Part shown: positions 1 to 7,275 of the stretch, in pieces
Position numbering within the stretch: the stretch's first letter is position 1
Layout: each line of letters starts with the position of its first letter
Assembly (NCBI GenBank): GCA_938048165.1
Contig: CALIBP010000165.1
Location: 1-32,749, forward strand
Length of the DNA stretch: 32,749 nt
Origin: an uncultured Alphaproteobacteria bacterium
GTDB taxonomy: Bacteria; Pseudomonadota; Alphaproteobacteria; MPNO01; UBA2964
Direction: 5' to 3'
Notes under the pieces: model-generated
The model's input: only the letters and a program-made list of their open reading frames with translations
Told to the model about the DNA's origin: nothing
Databases searched by the model: none
Translations under genes and position numbers: made by a program

Positions 1-2
1 AT

Positions 3-545
3 GAACATCAGGGATATTCTGAGCAGGCTGTGGCGGTGCTGGCGCAACCGGAAAGGACGGCCTTTGATATCTTTGACGCCCGGCTCTGTGAACTTGGCCG
101 AAAGTTTGAGGATTTTCGTAATGCCGAGGACAGCGGTGCTGTCATCACCGCAGATACCGCCGAGGCTCTTGCAGATCAAATAGGTATTGATCCAGCCGCC
201 CTGACCGCCTGCCTGCAGCAATGTGAGGCACTTGCGGCATCGGGAGAGGCGGATATTTACGGGCGGCGTTTTGATCCTGCAACATTACTGGCACCGCCAT
301 ATTGCGCTGTGCGGGTAACCGGCACGCTGTTCCATACACAGGGCGGGTTGCTGATCGATGGCCAAGCGCGGGTGAGGCGGGCCGACGGAGGGGTGTTCGA
401 AACGATCTACGCCTGTGGAGGCGCGGCTTGCGGTGTGTCCGGACCGGATGTTTCAGGATATCTGTCAGGCAATGGCTTGCTTACGGCGCTTTCGCTTGGG
501 CATCTGGCGGGATCATCTGGCGGAGGCGTCCGGCAGCCAGAATAG
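3..545 (+). CDS. FAD-dependent dehydrogenase, C-terminal part (cut by window edge)
   Basis: This frame is open from the first bases, so the gene runs in from the left; the GTG at 30 is internal, not a start. About 180 residues remain. The tail carries the pattern typical of the FAD-binding domain end in the fumarate reductase/succinate dehydrogenase flavoprotein-like family (FAD_binding_2). There is a segment with TQGGLLID followed by an arginine-rich strand, then IYACGGAACGVSG and a GYLSGNGLLTA stretch, which in relatives contacts the flavin. Such proteins include 3-ketosteroid dehydrogenases, urocanate and tricarballylate dehydrogenases and fumarate reductases. The active-site half is outside the window, so the substrate cannot be inferred. 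It is followed after 137 bases by an SDR gene on the same strand, a plausible operon partner. Confidence 0.8.
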   Translation, partial: EHQGYSEQAVAVLAQPERTAFDIFDARLCELGRKFEDFRNAEDSGAVITADTAEALADQIGIDPAALTACLQQCEALAASGEADIYGRRFDPATLLAPPYCAVRVTGTLFHTQGGLLIDGQARVRRADGGVFETIYACGGAACGVSGPDVSGYLSGNGLLTALSLGHLAGSSGGGVRQPE

Positions 546-682
546 CGAGATACAGGGCTTGGAGTTCAGAATTTTCCTTTGTCCTGAATCGCTAAAATCT
601 TTTGTGCTGGCGGAAATGCCAATCGACCTGATGCGATTATTGTTGTTAGTGTTCCCGTCTCACTTCACTGGGTGTATTTCAC

Positions 683-1429
683 ATGACCACGCAAAAATCC
701 GCTTTGGTAACGGGCGCTCAACAAGGCATCGGCGCCGCCATCGCCTCCGTTCTTATCGACGCGAATGTCAATGTTGTGATGAACTATCTGGATGACGACC
801 GAGAGGTCAGCCGGCTGGTGGACATTGCTACCGGGAAGGGGGTTCGTGCAAAAGCCCTACGAGGGGATGTAACTAACCTGAAACAGGCCCAGATGATGGT
901 CGATGCGGTGGATGAATTTGGCGGCATTGATTTTCTTGTCAGCAATGCGGCGATCTATCCTCGGTCAAGCTTGCTTGAAATGACAGAAGATGAGTGGGAT
1001 CAGGTGTTGTCGGTGAATCTGAAGGGATGTTTTTTTGTTCTTCAGGCAGCGGCGAAGAAAATGATTGCATCTGGCCGTGGCGGGGCCATCGTCACCTTGT
1101 CGTCTGGCGCTGCCGTCAAGGGCGCTGTGCATGGCGCACATTACAGCGCTAGCAAAAGCGGGCTGTTCGGTCTTACAAAATCAGCAGCACTGGAATTGGC
1201 GCGGCAGAATATCAGGGCCAATGTCGTGGCGCCGGGTCTTGTCGATACTGACCAGCCACGAATTGAATTTTCGGACGAAGATATGGATCGTTTGTGGCAG
1301 ATATTGCCCCTGGCCGGCAAGACTGAGCCTTCGGATGTTGCGGATCTCGTGATGTTTCTGCTTTCCGATCAAGCCCGCCGGATCACCGGTCAGATCATTC
1401 ATGTCAATGGCGGTGGCTTGCTGGTTTAG
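683..1429 (+). CDS. SDR family NAD(P)-dependent oxidoreductase
   Basis: A 248-residue classical short-chain dehydrogenase. The Rossmann cofactor motif TGAQQGIG is at residues 10-17 and the NAA structural motif at 88-90. The catalytic set is S141, Y154 and K158 (YSASK), and a C-terminal GQIIHVNGG segment is characteristic of the FabG-like group. The length is normal and the protein looks intact. The family interconverts alcohols and ketones in the cytoplasm using NAD(H) or NADP(H); nothing visible gives the substrate. The upstream ribosome-binding site is weak, but the ATG gives the standard spacing to the glycine motif. It lies downstream of the FAD dehydrogenase and converges with the decarboxylase-fold gene, leaving only about 19 bases between stops. 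A second SDR occurs at 26991-27758. Confidence 0.93.
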   Translation: MTTQKSALVTGAQQGIGAAIASVLIDANVNVVMNYLDDDREVSRLVDIATGKGVRAKALRGDVTNLKQAQMMVDAVDEFGGIDFLVSNAAIYPRSSLLEMTEDEWDQVLSVNLKGCFFVLQAAAKKMIASGRGGAIVTLSSGAAVKGAVHGAHYSASKSGLFGLTKSAALELARQNIRANVVAPGLVDTDQPRIEFSDEDMDRLWQILPLAGKTEPSDVADLVMFLLSDQARRITGQIIHVNGGGLLV

Positions 1430-1448
1430 AAATGAGACGCAGATCGGC

Positions 1449-2249
1449 CTACAGCCGCTCATCCGGTGCTAGTTTCTGACTATGGATCCTGCGTGACCGA
1501 TTTTTGGTCCACATTATTGCATTGCACCGAGCGGGGCCCGTAGCGGCAGGATTTAAGGCGCTCAATTCTGGTGCAGTAACCACTAGTTCGGCTTGTCCGA
1601 AATTGGCATGGTGGATGCCGATATCTGACATATGAGACTGAAAAATTTCAACCTTACGAGTCAGATCAGTCGGGTCTGGCAGTACACGCATGGTATAGAA
1701 AGTCGAGAAAGCAGGCACTGTCTCCGGAAATTCCTCCTGATCATCCACAAGCATGGAGATGTCCAGAACCGGTCCGCTCTTGCGCAGTACCTTGCCGGTC
1801 AATCTGTGCCCCGGCTTTACGCCTGTAACAGCATCAGGTGGTGTCATCCAGATTGAGGCGTCCAGCTGCGGCCAGCCAAACATCTCGCGTCCAACGCTTA
1901 TTTCCTCGGCTGAATCGCAATAGAGAAAGGGATCATAGAACCCGTTGACACCTTCAAAATGAACGGCAAGCGCCACAACTGCCTCGCGGACAGTGGTACG
2001 CTCAGGATGGCGCGCCGCAAAATCACTGCCAAATCCGATATCGCAAACCAGGTCATGGATTGTAAACCGAACCGGAGCGCCGGGAATAAGTTCAAGCGGC
2101 GCTGGCACCAATGCCGCCGCCGCCGCCTGGTCGCAATCACAGACCACTGTCAATGAACGACCGCGGAAGTGCCAGGGAGGTGGGCCATAAAGTGATGATT
2201 TGCCGGTGACATCCAGCGGGGCCGTAAAACCCCCAAGCTTGCCTGACAT
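1449..2249 (-). CDS. Acetoacetate decarboxylase-fold protein lacking the catalytic lysine
   Basis: About 266 residues from the ATG at 2249. This start is preferred over an upstream in-frame start because that one would overlap the preceding gene and add a non-conserved tail. The N-terminal half follows the acetoacetate decarboxylase family clearly: YGPPPW, a VPAPLEL turn, an FEGVNGFYDPFLYC segment and SVGREMFGWP. In Clostridium acetobutylicum acetoacetate decarboxylase, GRELSAYP is followed by the lysine pair that forms the Schiff base. Here the same position reads GREMFGWP followed by Q-L, so no lysine is available. Decarboxylation by the known route is therefore unlikely. Some family members do other chemistry (aldol, dehydration or cyclisation), but those also usually keep a lysine. 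It is last in a tight cassette, 7 bases behind a small protein gene and downstream of a methyltransferase. Confidence 0.85.
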   Translation of the reverse strand: MSGKLGGFTAPLDVTGKSSLYGPPPWHFRGRSLTVVCDCDQAAAAALVPAPLELIPGAPVRFTIHDLVCDIGFGSDFAARHPERTTVREAVVALAVHFEGVNGFYDPFLYCDSAEEISVGREMFGWPQLDASIWMTPPDAVTGVKPGHRLTGKVLRKSGPVLDISMLVDDQEEFPETVPAFSTFYTMRVLPDPTDLTRKVEIFQSHMSDIGIHHANFGQAELVVTAPELSALNPAATGPARCNAIMWTKNRSRRIHSQKLAPDERL

Positions 2250-2256
2250 GACTAAA

Positions 2257-2526
2257 TCATCTGGCTGGTCCGGCCATTGCGGCAAACACCCTCGCAACAA
2301 AGGCGTCACGCTCGGCAAGGCGGTCTTCATCATAAACAGCGGCGTCGACCTGCTCATCCAGACGGGCAAGATCGATATCACAGCCTAACAGAATGTCTTC
2401 CAGAACAGCTTGCCGGTCGCGCATGGCATATACTTCGGTCGCAAGCGCCAGAACAACCCGCATCATATCGGATTTGGAAACGTTGGAGAAATAGTCGCCT
2501 GATATCCCTTGCGTATTGTCTTCCAT
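2257..2526 (-). CDS. Small helical protein of unknown function
   Basis: An 89-residue acidic protein. I chose the ATG at 2526 because it starts 2 bases after the methyltransferase stop; a longer frame to 2604 would lie inside that gene. No family is recognised. The centre, roughly residues 20-70, is predicted helical with hydrophobic heptad-like spacing (LALATEVYAM, then LEDILLGCDIDLARLDEQV), so a coiled coil or a helical bundle partner is plausible. There is one cysteine, and no signal peptide or membrane segment. Its position, sandwiched between a methyltransferase and a decarboxylase-fold protein with gaps of only 2 and 7 bases, suggests co-translation and possibly physical association with one of them. 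The function is unknown. Confidence 0.7.
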   Translation of the reverse strand: MEDNTQGISGDYFSNVSKSDMMRVVLALATEVYAMRDRQAVLEDILLGCDIDLARLDEQVDAAVYDEDRLAERDAFVARVFAAMAGPAR

Positions 2527-2528
2527 AT

Positions 2529-3602
2529 TCACGCCTCCGGCTTCCGGCCCATGGTAACGTGATAGCGGAACTTGCCCATATAATTGCCCTTCGCACCGCC
2601 CCATTCGGAATGCGCTTCGGTTAGTTTGGTTTCAAGGCCGGCGTCCCGGTAGGTCTGTTTCAAATCCATCTGGTGGTAGTCACGCCAGAAGGGTTCACCG
2701 TTATGTTCCGTATCCCAGTCCATTAGAAAGGCGCTAAGCGGGTCAAGACTGGCATAACTTGGCAGTTCCAAATTTGCTAACACGCCACCTGGCGCCAGCA
2801 CACGTGCAGCTTCATTCACGATATTTTCAATAGCCCTGGTTGGCACCTCGTGGAGAAGCAACATGCAATAGATCAGATCAAAATGACCATCAGGAAAAGT
2901 CATTTCCTCGGCATTCATCTGGCTGAAATGCATGGGCTTTTCATGTTCTATTGCGCGATGTCTTGCAAATTTCAGCATTGGTGCTGCCAGATCGATGCCC
3001 CAATGTTCCGCCTCGGGCAGCGCATCAATTAACGGATAGCCCTTATAGGCAGGACCACATCCCATATAAAGCACACGTTTGCAGTGGCGGTCAGGCAATA
3101 CGCTGACTAGCGCGCGTCCCATTTCGTCTCCCGCTTTGCCATAGCGGTGCATGGTATATGTCGCGACCCCTATTTCATAGACAGGTCCTGCGAGCGTGTT
3201 CTTATGAAAATTCCCGGGCTGTAAATGAAACTCGGTATTGTCATAATAGTCAGGCATCATCAGATCCGGGTTCAGGGTAAGCGATCCGGCCGCCTGGTCT
3301 TCGCGATCAAGTTGCTCCTCTATATCGGGCCTGCGCTGTTCAAGCCCATAGATGACTTCCTGCCACATGGCTTCCTGGCTCAAACGTTGCAGTCCCCGCG
3401 ATGCCTGATAAAGCGGATTTGCCCCCAACGTGGCCTGCATGAACTGACTGTTCCGAAGCTGTTCTTCTGACGGATCCTCGGCGGCGCACCACCCCTCGAA
3501 CTCCTGTCTGAGTGTTGGCATCAATTGACCGGCAACAAAAACCTTGAGACCTTCTACAAGATCGAGGCGGGCCTGATGCTTCCTCGAAATTCTCATATCC
3601 AT
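2529..3602 (-). CDS. Class I SAM-dependent methyltransferase with N-terminal extension
   Basis: A 357-residue protein. The C-terminal half is a Methyltransf_11/25-type Rossmann domain. Motif I is VLYMGCGPAYKG at 177-188, and the acidic residue after strand 2 is D204 in WGIDLAAPML. The MNAEEMTFPDGHFDLIYC segment is at 229-246, and ARVLAPGGVL is the post-motif III strand at 266-275. The first 150 residues are an extra, largely helical domain rich in charged residues that I cannot assign. The methyl acceptor is unknown. It is the first gene of a three-gene minus-strand cassette with a small helical protein and a decarboxylase-fold protein. ATG codons at residues 1 and 3 are equally possible starts. 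It is divergent from the hydrolase-fold gene at 3840, with about 237 bases between them for promoters. Confidence 0.88.
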   Translation of the reverse strand: MDMRISRKHQARLDLVEGLKVFVAGQLMPTLRQEFEGWCAAEDPSEEQLRNSQFMQATLGANPLYQASRGLQRLSQEAMWQEVIYGLEQRRPDIEEQLDREDQAAGSLTLNPDLMMPDYYDNTEFHLQPGNFHKNTLAGPVYEIGVATYTMHRYGKAGDEMGRALVSVLPDRHCKRVLYMGCGPAYKGYPLIDALPEAEHWGIDLAAPMLKFARHRAIEHEKPMHFSQMNAEEMTFPDGHFDLIYCMLLLHEVPTRAIENIVNEAARVLAPGGVLANLELPSYASLDPLSAFLMDWDTEHNGEPFWRDYHQMDLKQTYRDAGLETKLTEAHSEWGGAKGNYMGKFRYHVTMGRKPEA

Positions 3603-3839
3603 GACCGCAATCCCCCATCAGGAAAACAACAACAGCGAAAAGAGTACAGGTGCGATGAAAGGCTTGTCCAGCTTGTCTTTGGTTGCTGAAGATTTACCGC
3701 AGGTGCTGGACGACATCAGCATCTCCGGCGGCGTTGGAAGCACGGCTTCCATAATCATCAGGCCGCAATTCAAGGCAATGTTATGTTAAGTTTTCAGGTG
3801 TTGTGTCGAAGTGGTGTGACCCATGGGAGGTAAATCGAT

Positions 3840-4646
3840 TTGGAACAGGTCAGAAACGGGTATTTGGATTGTGAATGGGGTCAGTTGCATTATCGCGCTG
3901 TCAGTCTGGAGACTGATCTGCCGCTATTGGTCATGTTGCATCAATCTCCACTGTCATCGCGGAATTATCAGGCATTATTGCCGCACCTTTCAGATAAATT
4001 TCGCGTGATTGCTGTTGATACCCCGGGCTTTGGTCAATCCGCCCCCCCTGATGATGTCTGGAATGTCGAATCCTATGCGCGGGTGCCTCTCATTTGTGCA
4101 GACAATCTGGGGGTAGACAGGTTTCATTTGTTTGGTCGGGCCACTGGTGCGGTCTTTGCTTTTGTGGCCGCGCTGATGGCACCGGAACGGGTGTCCCGCC
4201 TTCTATTGCACGGCATGCCTGTCTACACCGCTGAGGAACGCGCAGACAGGTTGGATAATTTTGCTCCACCCTATGAAATAGATGATGACGCGAGTCATCT
4301 GAACTGGATATGGGCACGGATAAAATCGGAATATCCCTGGATTGACGGGCGTTTGGCAACGCAGTTCTGCAAGGATTTTCTTAATGCGGGACCGGATTTT
4401 GCCACCTCTTACAGATCTATCTGGCAATATGATCTGCCGGCCGGTTTTGCAGCTGTTGGCGGAACGTTACCTTGCCCGACGCTGTTGATTGGCGGTGGTG
4501 CCGACCGTATCAGCTTCATGCATGAACGGGCATGCGCGCTATTGCCGGCAGCGCGACATGTGTTTTTGGAACAGGCAACAGATTTTGTGGCAGAGCAGCA
4601 ACCTGATGAATTTGCAGCTCTTTTGGCCAGTTTCCTTAATGACTAG
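3840..4646 (+). CDS. Alpha/beta-hydrolase-fold protein without Ser/His (first copy)
   Basis: A 268-residue alpha/beta-hydrolase-fold protein. The start is a TTG, supported by GGGAGG at 3825-3830, nine bases upstream. The fold is clear: LLVMLHQSP oxyanion strand at 29-37, VIAVDTPGFGQS at 57-67, a nucleophile-elbow strand HLFGRATGAVFAF at 96-108, and a late strand TLLIGGGADR at 214-223. The elbow normally reads G-x-S-x-G; here it is G99-R-A101-T-G103, with alanine in place of the nucleophile. The region where the triad histidine normally sits (244-255) has no histidine. Classical ester or amide hydrolysis is therefore unlikely; a binding, lyase-like or regulatory role is possible. The same pattern recurs in the paralogue at 6405. 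It is probably co-transcribed with the amidase genes downstream. Confidence 0.87.
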   Translation: MEQVRNGYLDCEWGQLHYRAVSLETDLPLLVMLHQSPLSSRNYQALLPHLSDKFRVIAVDTPGFGQSAPPDDVWNVESYARVPLICADNLGVDRFHLFGRATGAVFAFVAALMAPERVSRLLLHGMPVYTAEERADRLDNFAPPYEIDDDASHLNWIWARIKSEYPWIDGRLATQFCKDFLNAGPDFATSYRSIWQYDLPAGFAAVGGTLPCPTLLIGGGADRISFMHERACALLPAARHVFLEQATDFVAEQQPDEFAALLASFLND

Positions 4647-4814
4647 AGAATTGGAGACAATTGCAATTCATTGTTGAATGTCATGGTGTCTGATAGGTTT
4701 TGGGATGAGGTGTTCGAGACACGCCGGAGTCGTCCGGTCATTCGGCACTTTGACCGGGACTATTGACCCGGGGGAGGCGGTATCCGGAGCAGGCATGCGA
4801 AAGGCTATAAGAGC

Positions 4815-5012
4815 ATGAGTTACGATCAACCCGGTTGGGCGCAGTGGGTTATGCAATGTGAACAGGCGAACCTCAATCTCGATTACCTTGAAGCCGATGA
4901 GGTGTTCAAGGCATGCCAGCGTTTGCAAGGATTACTGTCCACGCTTGAAAATATGGCGGATGCCCAATCCGAGACGGCCTCTGTTTTCCAGCCGGAAGAG
5001 TATTCAACTTGA
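4815..5012 (+). CDS. AtzG/GatC-like small amidase partner (DUF4089-type)
   Basis: A 65-residue protein whose TGA overlaps the TTG start of the amidase gene, so the two are translationally coupled. The layout of short helices followed by a tail of the type LSTLENMADAQSETASVFQP resembles AtzG (DUF4089) and, more distantly, GatC. The tail has a leucine helix, an acidic residue, then a hydrophobic residue plus proline. AtzG is the small subunit needed for stable AtzE, a biuret-type amidase of cyanuric acid breakdown, and GatC plays a similar role for GatA. The family call rests on length, position next to an amidase and this C-terminal pattern, not on strong identity. The likely role is to form a stable complex with the amidase encoded next. 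The start ATG has a weak ribosome-binding site. Confidence 0.65.
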   Translation: MSYDQPGWAQWVMQCEQANLNLDYLEADEVFKACQRLQGLLSTLENMADAQSETASVFQPEEYST

Positions 5013-6400
5013 CCGCGCTTGCCAGAGCATCGGTTGCAGAGCTGTCGTCTTTTCTGGTTGACCGCAAGGTCAGCTCGGTTGAATTAACCGAAGCCCTGAT
5101 CCGCCGAATTGAAGCGAAGAATGCAGAATATCGTGCCTTTCTGACATGCACATTTGATCTGGCTCTGGAACAGGCAAGGGAGGCTGATGATCGCACAGCC
5201 CGAAATATCCGGCGTGGGCCGCTGGATGGAGTTCCCGTTGCATTAAAGGACGCTTACGATACGAGGAATATCCGCACCACTGTCGGCTCAGGTCTGTTCA
5301 AGGATCGTGTCCCAACGGCTGACAGTGCTGTTTGGGAAAGGTTGAGGCGGGCTGGCGCTGTATTGCTTGGGAAACTGGAATGTACGGAATTCTGCCTTGG
5401 TGGACCGTCACCTGATACGGCTTTTCCAATTTCGCTGAACCCACATGACACCAGCCGTTATACCGGTGGTTCATCCAGCGGTGCCGGTGTTGCGCTGGCA
5501 ACAGGCATGGTCCCGGCGGCAATTGGATCAGATACCGGCGGGTCGATCCGTATACCGGCAGCATTTTGTGGGGTGGCTGGCATAAAGCCGACCTACGGCC
5601 TTGTCAGTCTTCGCGGGTTGTTTCCGCTCTCCGGGTCACTCGATCATGCCGGGCCAATGGCGCGTAGCAGTCAGGATTGCGCGCTCCTTCTTGATGCGAT
5701 CATGGGTCACGACCCTTTGCACCCGTCAAGTTCCAGACGGCAAATTCCTCCAACATCGCCCGATATTTCCGACAATTGTCGTGGCCTTGTCATCGGTCAC
5801 GTGACAAATTTTTCCGAAGCTGAAGGCGTCAGCGAGGAGAGCCGGGCGGCATGCCGCCGGGCGCTGGATGTATTTCGTGATCTCGGCGCCGAGATAAGAG
5901 AGGTGCGTCTTCCCAGCCTTTGGGATTATACCGTCGCCAACACGACCATCATGACATCCGAGGCCTTCGCCATTCACCATGCGCGCTTTCGCGAGAAACT
6001 CGGTGAGGTGAGTCACCTGACACGGCATCGCATTGCTCTCGGTGCCTTCATCAGCGCTGCTGACTATCTCAGGGCGCAGAAAGCAAGGCGCGTCCTGACC
6101 CAGACCACATTCGATCTGATGACTGAACATCGACTAGATCTTCTTTGTTACCCGGGAATGTTGGGGGATCCGCCCCATATCGATCAGGTGCCACCCTACT
6201 ATTACCTTGACACACCTTTGATTACAGCACCGGCAAACCTGACCGGAGCGCCAGCTGCCTCCGTTCGTGCCGGGTTTTCAGCCTCCGACATGCCTATGTC
6301 CTTTCAACTAACAGGACACATGTTCGCAGATGGCAAGGTGCTCGCGGCAGCACATGCCTATGAAAGGGCAACCCCCGAATTTTCAAGATTGGTGGAGTGA
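5009..6400 (+). CDS. Amidase signature enzyme (AtzE/GatA-like)
   Basis: A 463-residue amidase signature protein with all catalytic residues. Lys80 is in PVALKDAYD, the cis-serine is S155 in TGGSSSGAG, and the nucleophile is Ser179 in GSDTGGSIRIPAAFCG. The GIKPTYG strand that follows is also typical. The family hydrolyses carboxamides, including GatA, AtzE, indoleacetamide hydrolase and allophanate hydrolase. The start is a TTG overlapping the stop of the AtzG-like gene, so an AtzEG-like or GatAC-like two-subunit enzyme is the natural reading. GatB is not nearby, which argues against a tRNA amidotransferase. The gene ends 4 bases before the second hydrolase-fold gene. The substrate is unknown; an amide, urea-like or imide intermediate of the island's pathway is plausible. 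Confidence 0.93.
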   Translation: MTALARASVAELSSFLVDRKVSSVELTEALIRRIEAKNAEYRAFLTCTFDLALEQAREADDRTARNIRRGPLDGVPVALKDAYDTRNIRTTVGSGLFKDRVPTADSAVWERLRRAGAVLLGKLECTEFCLGGPSPDTAFPISLNPHDTSRYTGGSSSGAGVALATGMVPAAIGSDTGGSIRIPAAFCGVAGIKPTYGLVSLRGLFPLSGSLDHAGPMARSSQDCALLLDAIMGHDPLHPSSSRRQIPPTSPDISDNCRGLVIGHVTNFSEAEGVSEESRAACRRALDVFRDLGAEIREVRLPSLWDYTVANTTIMTSEAFAIHHARFREKLGEVSHLTRHRIALGAFISAADYLRAQKARRVLTQTTFDLMTEHRLDLLCYPGMLGDPPHIDQVPPYYYLDTPLITAPANLTGAPAASVRAGFSASDMPMSFQLTGHMFADGKVLAAAHAYERATPEFSRLVE

Positions 6401-6404
6401 TACA

Positions 6405-7238
6405 ATGATGGTCAACCGACGTTTCATGGATTTCCCCGAGGGACAAATTCACTATCGTGAGGCCGGCTCGCCGGGGAGCCCTCGATTGATGCTACTTCAT
6501 GCGTCACCGGGCTCTTCCAAACAACTGGAACTTCTTGTGGAACAAATGTCCGAGAATTTTCACGTCATTGCACCGGATACACTTGGCAATGGCGACACAA
6601 TGGCACCATCGCAGGAGCAGCCTGAAATTGCTGATTATGCGGCAGCGATGAAGGCCTTCGCTGACGGGCTTGGCTGGCAACGCTTCCATCTTTATGGAAC
6701 GCATACTGGCGCGCGGATAGCAACATGGCTGGCATTGAATGAAGGCGCACGAGTTGACCGTCTGATACTCGATGGATTTGGTCTATACACGCCGCAGTCT
6801 CTGGATCAGATACTGGACGTCTATGCCCCTAATATTGTGCCGGATACACAGGGTCTGCATGTGTTGCAGGCCTGGCAGTTGTGCCGCGACCAGTATATCT
6901 GGTTTCCCTGGTTTCGTAAGGAGGCGGACCGGCGAGTGCCACATGACCTTCCGGACGCTGAATTTCTGCACAATAAATTCGTCGAAGTGATCAAAGGTAT
7001 TCGCACCTACCATAAATCCTATCTGGCGGCATTTCGCTATTCGATGCGTGAACATGTACCGCAGATCAGGCATCGTACCCTGATCACCTGTAGCGAAAAT
7101 GATCTGGTCCGCCCGGTCTATGAGGAGGCGCGCACCCTGCTGGATGGCGCGGAAAGTTGCCTGACGCCGGGTATTCGCACTGTCGAAGCAGCACAAGAAA
7201 CCAGTGTGGCCTTCACCCGGTTCTTGCTCTCGGATTGA
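6405..7238 (+). CDS. Alpha/beta-hydrolase-fold protein without Ser/His (second copy)
   Basis: A 277-residue protein. I chose the ATG at 6405 because GGTGGAG at 6391-6397 sits 7 bases upstream; a longer frame from 6330 lies inside the amidase. Fold landmarks are LMLLHASPGS at 28-37, VIAPDTLGNG at 54-63, and the elbow HLYGTHTGARIA at 95-106. The elbow is G98-T-H100-T-G102, with histidine where serine, cysteine or aspartate normally acts. In the last third, the loop that normally supplies the triad histidine reads TPGIRTVEAAQETS, with none present. Elbows with His-Thr-Gly occur in some annotated alpha/beta-hydrolase-fold proteins whose activity I do not know. It shares the HLFG/HLYG and D-T-x-G-x-G signatures with the copy at 3840. 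It is last in the amidase operon. Confidence 0.87.
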   Translation: MMVNRRFMDFPEGQIHYREAGSPGSPRLMLLHASPGSSKQLELLVEQMSENFHVIAPDTLGNGDTMAPSQEQPEIADYAAAMKAFADGLGWQRFHLYGTHTGARIATWLALNEGARVDRLILDGFGLYTPQSLDQILDVYAPNIVPDTQGLHVLQAWQLCRDQYIWFPWFRKEADRRVPHDLPDAEFLHNKFVEVIKGIRTYHKSYLAAFRYSMREHVPQIRHRTLITCSENDLVRPVYEEARTLLDGAESCLTPGIRTVEAAQETSVAFTRFLLSD

Positions 7239-7275
7239 CGGCGCCAGGGGCGGGCAACAGACGGGCCATTAGAAT

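Noticed and set aside
1-183. Frame starting with ATG at position 1
   Set aside because: Frame 3 carries the FAD-dehydrogenase C-terminus continuously to 545; the position-1 frame is a shadow.
3601-3789. 62-codon frame between the methyltransferase and hydrolase-fold genes
   Set aside because: It starts at the methyltransferase start, has no good ribosome-binding site and its composition is not protein-like; more likely promoter DNA.
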